DNA of 64,000 nt, from the NCBI GenBank assembly GCA_934486735.1, contig CAKSQL010000002.1, positions 1 to 64,000 on the forward strand. The letters are read 5' to 3'. Shown one piece after another: positions 24,590 through 34,035 of the stretch. A model generated the notes under the pieces. That model ran no database searches, was not told the DNA's origin, and saw only the letters and a list, made by a program, of their open reading frames with translations. A program made the position numbers and the translations under genes. Source of the DNA: an uncultured Clostridia bacterium (GTDB lineage Bacteria; Bacillota; Clostridia; UBA1381). The number at the start of each line of letters is the position of its first letter. Positions within the stretch are counted from its first letter, which is position 1.

Positions 24590-25073
24590 CATCATATCCT
24601 CCTTTTAATGTTTTTTTCAAAAGTTCTCTGCCTCTGTGCAGATGTGTTTTTACCGTTGATTCTTTCTGACCGAGGGTCTTGGCAATCTGAGCGATTGACA
24701 TGTCCTCGTAATAAAATAAGTGTATAACCGCACGATATTTCGGCGGCAGTTTCAGCGTGGAATAATAAACATCGCTTTTTTCGGGAGTGTCAAAGCTTAA
24801 GTTAAGACTCTCATCAAGCGGAACGGTCTTTTTAAACCACGATGATGCAAAAAAGCTTTTGCATTCGTTCAGTGTAACGCGGATAAGCCAGGCTTTTTCG
24901 TGTTCACTGCTCATAAGCTTGTGTGAGTTTTGCAGGTACTTTAAAAATACATTTTGTACAACATCCTCCGCATTGTGGACATTTTTTGTCTGCGACAGCG
25001 CCAGCTTGTAAACCATATTGAAGTATTGCTCAATCACTGCATTCCGAGCATCTGTCTGTGCCAACAAATCCAC
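24582..25073 (-). CDS. ECF-type RNA polymerase sigma factor (sigma-70 family)
   Basis: 163 residues. Sigma region 2 at about 15-75 (YFNMVYKLALSQTKNVHNAE, DVVQNVFLKYLQ) and region 4 at about 108-158 (LPPKYRAVIHLFYYEDMSIA, QIAKTLGQKESTVKTHLHRG). No regions 1 or 3, as in the ECF class. The start is GTG at 25073; TTG codons a few residues on are also possible. It probably directs envelope genes: two SLH genes (27913 and 48898) share an ECF-like upstream motif. Confidence 0.9.
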   Translation of the reverse strand: MDLLAQTDARNAVIEQYFNMVYKLALSQTKNVHNAEDVVQNVFLKYLQNSHKLMSSEHEKAWLIRVTLNECKSFFASSWFKKTVPLDESLNLSFDTPEKSDVYYSTLKLPPKYRAVIHLFYYEDMSIAQIAKTLGQKESTVKTHLHRGRELLKKTLKGGYDDV

Positions 25074-25118
25074 CGCCTTTTTTTATAATAATATGTGCAG
25101 AGAGTTGAAATGGGGGGA

Positions 25119-25152
25119 GCGGTACGGAACCGCTGTGCCGATTCCGTACCGC
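25119..25152 (-). terminator. Hairpin between the large SLH gene and the sigma gene
   Basis: Perfect 11-bp repeat GCGGTACGGAA (25119-25129) with TTCCGTACCGC (25142-25152). There is no strong T tract, so it could be a weak terminator allowing some read-through from the SLH gene into the sigma gene. Confidence 0.6.
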
Positions 25153-25165
25153 CTGTTACGAATGA

Positions 25166-27913
25166 TTATGAAACAACTGCCATAATCTGACTATAAGCCC
25201 AGTGAGTCGGAGCGAGGTCTACATATTTCTGCGAAAGAGAGATTGCTTTTGTTCCGACCATACGATTGATAACAGATACAACCTCGGCACGTGTTACCTT
25301 GTCGTCCGGATGGAATCCGCCGTCGGGATAGCCCGAAACGTAGCCTTTTGTTGCAAATGCGTCAATCATGTCGGCTGCCCAGTGACCCGACACATCGTTG
25401 AAGAATGTGCTGTAGCCCGAGGTTTTGCCTATGTTCCATGCCTTGGTAAGAAGTGTTACAAACTCGGCACGTGTTATGCTGCGGTTTCCGCCGAATGTGC
25501 CGTTGCCGTAGCCGCTGACAATTCCGACATCGGCAAACTTTGCAACCACATCGGCATGTTCGCTGTCAACATCGGAGAATGTCTTTTTGTTTCCGATTTC
25601 TTCAATGTCGAGCAGGTTGTTAAGCGCGTCTATAACCTCATAGCGTGTTGCTGCCTGGTCGGGGCGGAAAGTGTTGTCCGCATAAGCCGCCATATACTTA
25701 ATTGTGTTTGCATTGTTCTTAAGCTCGGTGTTTGCATATCTTACAGTGTAGTCAAATGTCGAAACAGAGCTGCTGTTCATGCCGTTTTTAACCGCGATTG
25801 CCTTTATAACCATGCTTTCATCGATGTCGATTCCGCCTGTGTACTTCTTGGAAAGCTTTGTCGGAGTCGAACCGTCGGTTGTGTAATAGATTGTAGCGCC
25901 GGTTGTATTTGTCGAAAGCTCAATTGTTGTGCCTGCGATAACCTTGTTCGAAGCCGATACGCTTGTTGTAACTCTCGAAACCGCATTGCCCTGGAGCGAA
26001 CCGCCGTTATGCTTGTAAGTCTCAACTTTTATTTCCATGTCGGCGTTGGCAGTGAGATTGAGTGTTGTCGAATTTGTGTCGTACTTTGAACCGTTCACAT
26101 ACCATGCGCGCACTTTTATGCCGTTGCCAACTTTCAGCGAAACTTCCTGACCTTTGTAGAATGTTCCGAGTCCGTATATTTCGCCGGAGAGCGGAGCCTG
26201 TGAAAGTGTTACCTTTGTCGAAGCCGGAACTGTCACCTTTATCGGTGAGGATACCGCGCTGTCGTCGCCCTTTGTAACCGAGAAGGTAAGTTCAACCTCG
26301 GTGTCGTTATCGAGATATCCGATTTTCCCGTCTGTGCTTATAACAGCCGAATTGCTTGTTGTTGCTATTTTAACGGTAAAGCCCGATCCTATGTAGGGAA
26401 GAACCATGTCGTGTACATCTTTTTCAATTGCCGGAACAGAGTTTATCGAAGCGGCAGCCTCGGCTGCTGTCATTGTTGATTTTATATTTGCCGTTGTGTC
26501 AAACTCGCTTGTTGAAAGCGTGTATTTTGCAGCGTCTTTGCCTGTGAGCGAAAGCCCGGTAATTTTAACGGCGATGTTGTCGCCTGCTTCTGCCTGGGCA
26601 AACTCAGCCTTTGCAGCGCCGATATTCAGCTTTACATCGTCTCCCACATTGATTCCGTCAAGAACTGCCGAGGAGGCATTTATAATCGCCGAGTTGTTGC
26701 CGTCGGCAAGCTTGTCATATACTTTCAATGCGCTGATTGTGAGCGGCTTTTGCTTGATTGTGAGCGTGCCCTCCGAGTAAGAAACTTTGTATTTGTCGGA
26801 GTTTATACCGCTCAGTGTGAGCTTGTAAGTGTTCGGCACGATTGTCTCGGGCAGACCCGAAATAACTACCTGTTTTGAAAGCTCATCCTCGTCCTGTGCA
26901 TTTACGAATCCGTCGAATGCAATCAGATTCTGCGGCAGAGCGTCGCCGTATGTGATTGTGAGGTCGTTGGGATATACTTTCAGCAGTTTTTTGTTGACTG
27001 TCATCGAAACCTTTGCGCTTGCAGGCTTGTAGTTTTCGTTTCCTGCCTGGGTTGCGGTGATTTCGCATATGCCTGCGCCGGTTATTGTAACTGTTCCGCT
27101 TGCATCGACAACAGCTATATTTTCATTTGATGAGCTGTATGTCATGTCGGTGAGACCGGAGTTTGCGTCGGGTGTTACCGAAAGTGCAAACGGAGCGTCG
27201 CCGTATTGCTTGTCGGCAATTGCGGCTATTGAGATTACCTGTTCTTTTTGTTGTACCGGCGTCTGACTCGGTTCTATAGACGGAGCGATTGACGGACTCG
27301 GTGTCTGGCTTGGCTCTATGGAAGGAGCGATTGAGGGAATCGGCGTCTGACTCGGTTCTATAGACGGAGCGATTGAGGGAATCGGCGTCTGACTCGGCTC
27401 TGTGGAAGGAGCGGGTGCCTGAGACGGTTCTGTTGTCGGAGCAGTCTTGTTTATGTTGACCGTTCCGTTTATTGTCTGAAGCTTTGTAATATCTTCACCG
27501 CCAAGGTTTGTTACATTTATTGATATTCCGGCAGTGATTTCTTCCGTAAGCTCGGGTGATGCCTTGAACTTGTATGAAAAGATTTTGTCGCCGTAGTCCT
27601 TTGTGTTCAAGCCGCTTGCAACGATGATGATTTTATTGCCCGATGCTGCAACGTCTTGAATATACGTATTTTCGCCCGAGTTTTCAACCGAGCCGGTTAC
27701 CGGTGTTATGTACTTGCTGTCGAATGAAAGCTCTATAGTACAGTTTTTAATATTTTCGGCGTGCTCCGCCGAAAAAGGCATTGTAAATTCTTCGCCGGCT
27801 TTCACATATACGCTTCCGCCGGAAAGTGTCACGACATCTTGTGCCATAATCGGTGTAATGCATCCGGCTGCGATTGCTGCCGAGAGCGTTACGCTAAATA
27901 ATTTCTTTGTCAT
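25166..27913 (-). CDS. Large SLH surface protein with cohesin-like, MBG and chitobiase-type domains
   Basis: 915 residues. Signal peptide (MTKKLFSVTLSAAIAAGCIT); cohesin-like domain about 30-155; a Ser/Thr/Pro linker with a 14-residue repeat (PSQTPIPSIAPSIE; 42-bp DNA repeats at 27261-27428); Ig-like/MBG domains about 230-475; further Big domains; a chitobiase-type domain about 655-720 (GATIYYTTDGSTPTKLSKKY); and three SLH repeats to the end. It is anchored to the wall by SLH. If the N-terminal domain binds dockerins this would be a surface scaffold, but no dockerin gene is in the window. ATG at 27913 has AGGAGG nine bases upstream. Confidence 0.85.
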   Translation of the reverse strand: MTKKLFSVTLSAAIAAGCITPIMAQDVVTLSGGSVYVKAGEEFTMPFSAEHAENIKNCTIELSFDSKYITPVTGSVENSGENTYIQDVAASGNKIIIVASGLNTKDYGDKIFSYKFKASPELTEEITAGISINVTNLGGEDITKLQTINGTVNINKTAPTTEPSQAPAPSTEPSQTPIPSIAPSIEPSQTPIPSIAPSIEPSQTPSPSIAPSIEPSQTPVQQKEQVISIAAIADKQYGDAPFALSVTPDANSGLTDMTYSSSNENIAVVDASGTVTITGAGICEITATQAGNENYKPASAKVSMTVNKKLLKVYPNDLTITYGDALPQNLIAFDGFVNAQDEDELSKQVVISGLPETIVPNTYKLTLSGINSDKYKVSYSEGTLTIKQKPLTISALKVYDKLADGNNSAIINASSAVLDGINVGDDVKLNIGAAKAEFAQAEAGDNIAVKITGLSLTGKDAAKYTLSTSEFDTTANIKSTMTAAEAAASINSVPAIEKDVHDMVLPYIGSGFTVKIATTSNSAVISTDGKIGYLDNDTEVELTFSVTKGDDSAVSSPIKVTVPASTKVTLSQAPLSGEIYGLGTFYKGQEVSLKVGNGIKVRAWYVNGSKYDTNSTTLNLTANADMEIKVETYKHNGGSLQGNAVSRVTTSVSASNKVIAGTTIELSTNTTGATIYYTTDGSTPTKLSKKYTGGIDIDESMVIKAIAVKNGMNSSSVSTFDYTVRYANTELKNNANTIKYMAAYADNTFRPDQAATRYEVIDALNNLLDIEEIGNKKTFSDVDSEHADVVAKFADVGIVSGYGNGTFGGNRSITRAEFVTLLTKAWNIGKTSGYSTFFNDVSGHWAADMIDAFATKGYVSGYPDGGFHPDDKVTRAEVVSVINRMVGTKAISLSQKYVDLAPTHWAYSQIMAVVS
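27261..27428 (-). repeat. 42-bp tandem repeats coding the Pro/Ser linker
   Basis: Four units starting at 27261, 27303, 27345 and 27387, each encoding a version of PSQTPIPSIAPSIE. Units 1 and 3 share GTCTGACTCGGTTCTATAG. The copy number is likely to vary between strains, changing the distance between the outer domain and the wall anchor. Confidence 0.8.
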
Positions 27914-27956
27914 ATTAATCAACCTCCTGTAATTTGTGTAACGGATTTTTTTCCGG

Positions 27957-28000
27957 TTTCACTTATAATACTTTTCAGCATGCCAAAAGGTTTCAAAAAA
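27957..28000 (-). promoter_or_regulatory. ECF-like promoter of the large SLH gene
   Basis: Plus-strand TTTCACTTATAATACTTTTCA (27957-27977), seven variable bases, then AAAAGGTTTCAAAAAA (27985-28000). Read on the minus strand this is TGAAACCTTTT, spacer, AAAAGTATTATAAG. The identical two blocks with the same seven-base gap precede the SLH gene at 48898. A shared sigma or regulator is likely; TGAAACC is ECF-like. Confidence 0.6.
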
Positions 28001-28045
28001 ATAAAAAAATTTAAAAATTTTTTAAACGGGGTGAATTTTAGGGCA

Positions 28046-28546
28046 TCAGCAGGGAATAATCACTGTTTTTTTGTTCAGCTTTTTTGCATATCCGACTGTT
28101 TTTGCGGTTCCGCCGGACATCAGACCGTTCCAGACCGCAATTACATAATCGCTGTTATCCACCATATATTTGTTGCGCTGCATCATGCAGGAAGAACTGT
28201 GAGACGGACTTACGATTTTTATCTTGTCGCAGAGCGAGAGAATGTGATGGTAACGCTGACGGTTTTTTTCGCTCCAAAAGGCAGCCTGCTCCGGAAAGGG
28301 TATGGCGGCGACAAGGGTCAGGTCGGGATACGTTTCCTTTAATTCGAGAACAATCTCGGCAGCCCACGTGTCGACTCCCATAGCCATGCCGGTTATAAAG
28401 CACCTGACATCATTATTTAAAAGCATGTTTAAAATTTCGACATTCAGTCTGTTTTTCAGTTCTATACACTCGGCAGCAGCCTCGTTATGTTTAAAGCCGA
28501 ATTTAGACGGACGATGTCCGGTAAAGCAGCATGTTTTTTCGTTCAT
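28046..28546 (-). CDS. DUF1273/SLOG-type protein (YpsA-like)
   Basis: 166 residues. The start CCFTGHRPSKFGF, the ITGMAMGVDTWAAEIVLELK loop and the end SDYVIAVWNGLMSGGTAKTV mark a SLOG Rossmann domain of the DUF1273 family, likely nucleotide- or nucleotide-sugar-binding. Relatives include YpsA of Bacillus, linked to cell division and stress. It stands alone on the minus strand between the SLH gene and proA. The 184 bases after its start (28547-28730) hold only an AGCCGAAA/TTTCGGCT pair. Confidence 0.8.
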   Translation of the reverse strand: MNEKTCCFTGHRPSKFGFKHNEAAAECIELKNRLNVEILNMLLNNDVRCFITGMAMGVDTWAAEIVLELKETYPDLTLVAAIPFPEQAAFWSEKNRQRYHHILSLCDKIKIVSPSHSSSCMMQRNKYMVDNSDYVIAVWNGLMSGGTAKTVGYAKKLNKKTVIIPC

Positions 28547-28730
28547 GGACAGCCCTCCTTATCGATAAAGAGAAAACTTAAAAGTAAGCCGAAAAATTAA
28601 TTCAATCCTGTTTGAAAAGGCATGATTTCGGCTGAAAAAGGGAGGAAAAAGAGCTTAAAAACACACATCCTCTCGGTCGAAACCGACTTGTTTCTGGTAA
28701 TCAAACTCTTTTACATTTCCCATAAAAATT

Positions 28731-29981
28731 TTATTCTCTGATTTGTCCGTTGCCATGGACAATATATTTGATTGATGTCAGCTGCTCCAGTCCCATAGGA
28801 CCGCGCGCGTGCATCTTTTGCGTGCTTATGCCGATTTCCGCACCGAAACCGAACTCAAAGCCGTCGGTAAAGCGCGTGGACGCATTCACATATACCGCGG
28901 CGGCATCCACCTCGCGCAGGAATTTTTCGGCGGTTTCGGAGTTGTTCGTAATAATTGTCTCCGAGTGCTTGGTGTTGTACTTATTTATATGCGCTATTGC
29001 CTCGGACACGCCGTCTACGATTTTAATTGCCATGATGTAGTCGTTGTACTCGGTTGACCAGTCGCTTTCCGCTGCCTTGTTTATATCGGGCAGAATTTTG
29101 ACACATTCCGGACAGCCTCTCAGCTCAACTCCGGCTTTTTTGAGCGCATCCGCCGTGAGCGGCAGAAATTTATCCGCAATTGCGCGGTCGATTAAAAGTG
29201 TTTCTGCGGCATTGCAGACCGACGGACGGCTCACTTTTGCATTCAGTATAATAGAAATTGCCATGTCAAAATCACAGTCGCGGTCGGCGTATATGTGGCA
29301 GTTGCCGGCGGCAGTTTCTATAACCGGGACGGTGGCGTTTTCCACAACCGAACGAATCAGAGCAGCTCCGCCGCGCGGAATCAGCAAATCGACATAGCCG
29401 TTCATTTTCATAAGCTCAACCGCCGCCGCGCGGTCGGTGTCCTCGATAAGATTCAAACTCCCCTCGGGCAGACCGGCTGCATATGCTGCGTCCTGCATAA
29501 TCCGCATCAGCTTTATATTCGAGTGAATCGCCTCGCTGCCGCCGCGGAGCATAACCGCGTTGGAGCTTTTAAGACAGAGCGCCGCCGCGTCAACGGTGAC
29601 ATTCGGACGCGCTTCATATATAATAGCGATAACTCCCATCGGAACACGCTTTTCGGAAATCAAAAGCCCGTTCGGACGTGTCCATTCCTTAACCGTTTCG
29701 CCTATCGGGTCAGGCAGCTCGATAACTTTTCTGACTCCGTCAGCAATCCCGGCTATTCGCTCGGGAGTAAGGGTCAGACGGTCTATCATAGCCTTTCTTG
29801 TGCCCTTTTCCTCGGCTGCTGCGATATCCTTTTTGTTTTCTTCTATTATTTCGTCCGAGTGCGCCGAAAGTGCATCGGCAATTGCCGAAAGCGCACGATT
29901 TTTAAGCTCGGTGTCGATGCAGGCAAGCTTGAAAGCCGCGTCTCGGGCGAGAGCTCCTTTTTGCAATAATTCTTCTCTCAT
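28731..29981 (-). CDS. proA: Glutamate-5-semialdehyde dehydrogenase (gamma-glutamyl phosphate reductase)
   Basis: 416 residues, normal length. Aldehyde dehydrogenase fold with the ProA marks KRVPMGVIAIIYEARPNVTV, SSNAVMLRGGSEAIHSNIKL, the Cys region VCNAAETLLID (nucleophile Cys) and ASTRFTDGFEFGFGAEIGIS. It reduces glutamyl-5-phosphate to the semialdehyde in proline synthesis. It follows proB by 122 bases on the same strand. Confidence 0.96.
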   Translation of the reverse strand: MREELLQKGALARDAAFKLACIDTELKNRALSAIADALSAHSDEIIEENKKDIAAAEEKGTRKAMIDRLTLTPERIAGIADGVRKVIELPDPIGETVKEWTRPNGLLISEKRVPMGVIAIIYEARPNVTVDAAALCLKSSNAVMLRGGSEAIHSNIKLMRIMQDAAYAAGLPEGSLNLIEDTDRAAAVELMKMNGYVDLLIPRGGAALIRSVVENATVPVIETAAGNCHIYADRDCDFDMAISIILNAKVSRPSVCNAAETLLIDRAIADKFLPLTADALKKAGVELRGCPECVKILPDINKAAESDWSTEYNDYIMAIKIVDGVSEAIAHINKYNTKHSETIITNNSETAEKFLREVDAAAVYVNASTRFTDGFEFGFGAEIGISTQKMHARGPMGLEQLTSIKYIVHGNGQIRE

Positions 29982-30103
29982 AATGAAAATCCTTTCTCTT
30001 TTTCAGTGGGGTGAAAAATATTTTCGGTACAAATTACGCATCAGTCTGTTATACAGCGCTGATTTCAAGTAAATGCATGACTTTTGCGCTGTGTTTTGTC
30101 TTT

Positions 30104-30919
30104 TTATTCCTTAACGGCTCTGAAATTTTTCGATATAAATAATGTGCCGACCGGCTTCCCGTCCAGAATGTCATAGAGGGCATTAATGTTGTTGCCGTTG
30201 GCGATAACCATGTGTATTCCGGCATTGGTGGCTCGCTTTGCCGCCTCCAGCTTTGTAATCATTCCGCCGGTGCCCTGTTTGGTGCTGCTGTCGCCTGCCA
30301 TCGATTCGATTGCGTCGATGTCGAGAACATAGTCAAGCTTTTTCGCGTTCTTGTGGAAATGCGGGTCGCTGTCGTAAAGTCCGTCAATATCGGAAAAAAG
30401 CACAAGCAAATCCGCGTCTATCATATCGGCAACCATGGCGGACAGATTGTCGTTGTCGCCGATTTCGATTTCGTCTGCCGAAACGCTGTCGTTTTCGTTT
30501 ACAATCGGGATTATTCCCATGTCCAAAAGCTCGTTTATCGTATTTTGCATGTTGCGCTTTCTGCGTGGAACGGCGATATCCTCGCCGGTTACGAGAATCT
30601 GCGCAACGGTGTTGTTGTACTCGGAAAAAAGCTTGTCGTAAAGGTACATCAGCTCGCACTGACCGACCGCCGCAACAGCTTGCTTTTTCGCGGTTTCCTG
30701 CGGCTTTTTTGCAAGTCCCAGCTTGCCTACTGCCATCCCGATAGCTCCGGAGGATACCAAAACAACCTCTTTTCCCTGGTTTTGCAGGTCGGAAAGAACC
30801 CTTGCCAGACGGTCGACAATCTGAAGATTTGTCTTTCCTGTCGGATATGTAAGGGTGGAAGTTCCTACCTTTACAACCATTCGTTTTGAATTTTTTATAT
30901 CGTCATATACATGCTTCAT
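30104..30919 (-). CDS. proB: Glutamate 5-kinase
   Basis: 271 residues. Amino-acid-kinase fold with MVVKVGTSTLTYPTGKTNLQ, VVLVSSGAIGMAVGKLGL, GDNDNLSAMVADMIDADLLV and GTGGMITKLEAAKRATNAGI. It phosphorylates glutamate in the first step of proline synthesis. It lacks the C-terminal PUA domain found in many longer ProB enzymes and so is the short form. It is the first gene of proB-proA. Confidence 0.95.
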   Translation of the reverse strand: MKHVYDDIKNSKRMVVKVGTSTLTYPTGKTNLQIVDRLARVLSDLQNQGKEVVLVSSGAIGMAVGKLGLAKKPQETAKKQAVAAVGQCELMYLYDKLFSEYNNTVAQILVTGEDIAVPRRKRNMQNTINELLDMGIIPIVNENDSVSADEIEIGDNDNLSAMVADMIDADLLVLFSDIDGLYDSDPHFHKNAKKLDYVLDIDAIESMAGDSSTKQGTGGMITKLEAAKRATNAGIHMVIANGNNINALYDILDGKPVGTLFISKNFRAVKE

Positions 30920-31019
30920 TTTGCATATGTTCCTTTCCTATTTAATATATGAAATTGCGTTTTTGCAATAAAATATATCAAAAACACTGTCTTGTATTTG
31001 TGTCCGCAGACATGTTTTT

Positions 31020-32330
31020 TTATTTGTTTCTGCTGTAGTTTTTCAATATAAGATCGACAAATTCGTCGTTGGTATTCGAGTTTCTCAAAAACTGAATAAG
31101 CACTGCCATAATATCGGCAGGTGTCTGCCTGCTCAGCTCGCGTCTGAGCGACCATGCCGCCTCGCGCTCTCTGTCGGATAACAGCGCTTCTTCGCGGCGC
31201 GTGCCCGATTTCAAAACATCGATTGCCGGGAAAATTCGTCTTTCCTGCAAGGTTCTGTCGAGTTTAAGTTCCATATTGCCAGTACCCTTAAATTCCTCAA
31301 ATATAACATCGTCCATTCGGCTGCCGGTTTCGACAAGCGCAGTTGCCAAAATTGTCAGACTGCCGCCCTCCTCGATATTTCTCGCCGCTCCGAAGAATTT
31401 CTTCGGCTTGATAAGAGCGTCCGGGTCAAGACCGCCCGAAAGAGTTCTTCCGGTCGGCGCAACAATCAGATTGTATGCGCGTGCAAGACGCGTTATCGAA
31501 TCGAGAAGTATCACAACGTCCTTTTCCTGCTCGACAAGGCGTGACGCGCGCTCCAAAACCATTTCGGCGATTTTTGCGTGATTTTCCGGAGTTTGGTCAA
31601 ATGTCGAGGCAACAACCTCGCCGTTGACCGAGCGCTTTAAGTCGGTGACTTCCTCGGGACGCTCGTCAATCAAGAGGACAATAAGGTGAATGTCCGGGTG
31701 ATTTTTTGCAATTGATTGAGCGATCTGTTTTATCAGCATGGTTTTACCTGCTTTCGGCGGAGCGACAATCATTCCTCGCTGCCCCTTGCCTATCGGAGCA
31801 AGCACATCCAAAATTCTCGACGCGTATTTGTTTTTGTCGCCGGTGTCCAAAGTGAGTTTTTCCGATGGGTATATCGGAGTGAGCTTTTCAAAGCTTTTGC
31901 GCGTGAAAGCCGCGCTTATCGGGTCGCCGTTTAAGGTCTTTACAAAAAGGAGCGGCGAATATTTGTCCTCGTCCTGGGTGGGGCGGCTGTCGCCGACCAG
32001 CTCGTCACCTGTTTTAAGTCCGAATCGGCGTATTTGAGTGGGGGAGACGTACACGTCGTTTTCGCTCGGCTTGTAGCCGCTGCAACGCAAAAATCCGAAA
32101 CCGTCCGCCATTACGTCCAAAATCCCCTTGACTTCAACAACATCTGCCGGGCGCTGACGAACCGCTTTTTTCTCTGCCTTTTTTGCATCCTCCTCTTTTT
32201 GACGTGCTGCTCTTATGCTTGCAATCAGGTCGTCTTTTCTCATGGAGGATACACGCGGGATTTCAAGCCCCAGCGCAATCTGTTTCAATTCTTCGCGTGT
32301 TTTTCTTTCCAGTGCAATTCCGTCTACCAT
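31020..32330 (-). CDS. rho: Transcription termination factor Rho
   Basis: 436 residues. N-terminal SAP-like helices (about 5-35), a basic linker, RNA-binding cold-shock-like domain (about 55-125, EVKGILDVMADGFGFLR), then the ATPase with Walker A PPKAGKTMLIKQ, Walker B VVILLDSITRLARAYN and the Q/R loops (GRTLSGGLDPDAL, ATALVETGSRMDDVIFEEFK). Start set at 32330: AAAGGA lies upstream, and the longer frame would run through repeat copy C. Rho ends Rho-dependent transcripts. The leader overlaps a truncated copy of the hairpin repeat. Confidence 0.95.
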   Translation of the reverse strand: MVDGIALERKTREELKQIALGLEIPRVSSMRKDDLIASIRAARQKEEDAKKAEKKAVRQRPADVVEVKGILDVMADGFGFLRCSGYKPSENDVYVSPTQIRRFGLKTGDELVGDSRPTQDEDKYSPLLFVKTLNGDPISAAFTRKSFEKLTPIYPSEKLTLDTGDKNKYASRILDVLAPIGKGQRGMIVAPPKAGKTMLIKQIAQSIAKNHPDIHLIVLLIDERPEEVTDLKRSVNGEVVASTFDQTPENHAKIAEMVLERASRLVEQEKDVVILLDSITRLARAYNLIVAPTGRTLSGGLDPDALIKPKKFFGAARNIEEGGSLTILATALVETGSRMDDVIFEEFKGTGNMELKLDRTLQERRIFPAIDVLKSGTRREEALLSDREREAAWSLRRELSRQTPADIMAVLIQFLRNSNTNDEFVDLILKNYSRNK

Positions 32331-32419
32331 TTTTTTATCCTTTCCGTCCGCTGAAAAATTATTGAAAATCCCGAGATTCCGCGGACAAATATCAGGATTG
32401 ATATTGGATTTTGATATAA

Positions 32420-32557
32420 GCATAGCCGATAAATTTTGAGAGAGTGAATTTTTGATTTTACAGGGCAAAATGTGGTGGATTGCCGAGTATTTTAATGCAG
32501 TAAAAGCGGAAATCCGACCTCTCAAAACCGGAGCTTGGATTACTTCTTTTCGACCAA
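32420..32557 (-). repeat. Hairpin repeat element, copy C (5' half)
   Basis: On the minus strand this matches the first half of copy A in order: GAAGTAATCC, TTTTGAGAGGT, TTCCGCTTTTACTGCATTAA, AATACTCGGCAATCC, AAAATTCACTCTCTCAAAAT. It lacks about 15 bases in the middle and the whole 3' half, so it is truncated. It lies within the leader of rho. Confidence 0.65.
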
Positions 32558-32673
32558 AAAGCAAGACATAAAATCCGAAAGATTAATAAAATTAAAGTGA
32601 CAATTTCTTTTTGCGCGGAGACGCGAAAAGAATAAAATTATCACGCGTCTCCGCAGCCGGTTTTGAAATAATA

Positions 32674-34035
32674 TCAGTTGTTGGTTGGTTTTTCTTTGTT
32701 ATTTTCCGATTCCTTGGACTGAGGCTCGGTTATGCACACAAGCGCCTTGATAAGGCGGTGGTCCTTGATTTCGAGTGTTCGGATGTGGAGATTTGCCACA
32801 TCGATTTCAAAATTCTTGCCGTCGTCCGGAACAGAGCCGTAGGCGTCGAACACAAATCCTCCAAAGGTGTCGTAGTCCTCGTCATCATCCTCGGATAATT
32901 TGATTTTCAGCTGTTCGGTAACATCGTCGATCGGTGCGGAACCCTTGATTTTCCAGGTCTTGGAGTCGATGCGCTCTATTTCCGCCTCGTTGTCGGTCTG
33001 TCCCTCACTGTCAAAATCGCCCACAAGCTGCTGAACAAGGTCGTTCATCGTAACGATACCGCTCATGCCGCCGTATTCGTCAATAACCAGCGCAAAATTG
33101 TTTCCGCTTGTTTTCATATTTTTGAAAAGAACGTCTGCTTTTATGCTCTCGGGAACAAAATATGCAGGTTTTACGGCATATTTCAATATGTTCTCGCGGC
33201 TCTTGTCCTCTAAGCGGAAGTAGTCCTTTGCATTAAGTATTCCGACAATCTTGTCAACACTTTCCTCGCAGACGGGATAAATTGAGTGACGGCTGTCGTG
33301 AATGGTCTTTTCCCATTGCTGCGGAGTTTCGTCCATCCAAAGGAGTGAAACCTCGGTGCGGTGCGTTGCGATTTCATCGGCGGTGAGGTCGTCGAACTCG
33401 AACACGTTTTGAATCATTTCCTTTTCGTCCTCGTCGATTGCCCCTTTTTCACTGCCGGCATCGACCATCATGCGTATTTCCTCCTCGGTGACTTCCTCGT
33501 CGTCACTGTCCGGGTCGATGTTTAAAAGACGCAGGATAAAGTTGGTCGAAAGTGTGAGCAGCCATACAATCGGAGCAAATATCTTGGATATAAAAGATAC
33601 AAGCGAGGATATCCCGAGAGCGAGTGCTTCCGAATTTTTCATAGCCACACGCTTCGGTACAAGCTCGCCGAAAATGAGCGTGAAATACGAAAGTATCAGC
33701 GTTATCAAAATGACCGAAATTGTATTTATGGTTGTCGCGGGGATAGGAAGCCCGGTTTTTACGATGGCATCGGCAATCAAGTCGGAAAAATTGTCGGCAG
33801 CGAAAGCACTGCCCAAAAATCCGGCAAGAGTGATTGCTACCTGAATGGTTGCCAGAAATTTAGCCGGCTGAGAGGTGAGAGCGGCGAGCCGGACAGCCTT
33901 TTTGTTGCCATCTGCGGCAAGCTTTGCAAGCTTGTTGTCGTTAAAAGATATAACCGCTATTTCTGCGCTGGCAAAAATTGCGTTCAGCGCGATAAGTATA
34001 ATTTGAAGAATTATCTGCCATATAACAGATTCCAT
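32674..34035 (-). CDS. CNNM/HlyC-CorC family transporter with CBS domains
   Basis: 453 residues. DUF21/CNNM membrane domain (about 1-195; IILIALNAIFASAEIAVISF, then three more helices), two CBS domains (about 205-335) and a C-terminal CorC_HlyC domain (about 350-435). Family members are linked to Mg2+/Co2+ export or homeostasis. ATG at 34035 has GGAG six bases upstream; the longer frame passes through a structured leader of about 165 bases that is also present, almost twice, up to about 34280, and is shared with the dacF-like gene. The leader suggests RNA-level control. Confidence 0.9.
   Translation of the reverse strand: MESVIWQIILQIILIALNAIFASAEIAVISFNDNKLAKLAADGNKKAVRLAALTSQPAKFLATIQVAITLAGFLGSAFAADNFSDLIADAIVKTGLPIPATTINTISVILITLILSYFTLIFGELVPKRVAMKNSEALALGISSLVSFISKIFAPIVWLLTLSTNFILRLLNIDPDSDDEEVTEEEIRMMVDAGSEKGAIDEDEKEMIQNVFEFDDLTADEIATHRTEVSLLWMDETPQQWEKTIHDSRHSIYPVCEESVDKIVGILNAKDYFRLEDKSRENILKYAVKPAYFVPESIKADVLFKNMKTSGNNFALVIDEYGGMSGIVTMNDLVQQLVGDFDSEGQTDNEAEIERIDSKTWKIKGSAPIDDVTEQLKIKLSEDDDEDYDTFGGFVFDAYGSVPDDGKNFEIDVANLHIRTLEIKDHRLIKALVCITEPQSKESENNKEKPTNN

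Noticed and set aside
27057..27266. Plus-strand frames opposite the large SLH gene (up to 295 codons at 25202-26089)
   Set aside because: They are antisense to a protein with clear domains and have no ribosome sites.
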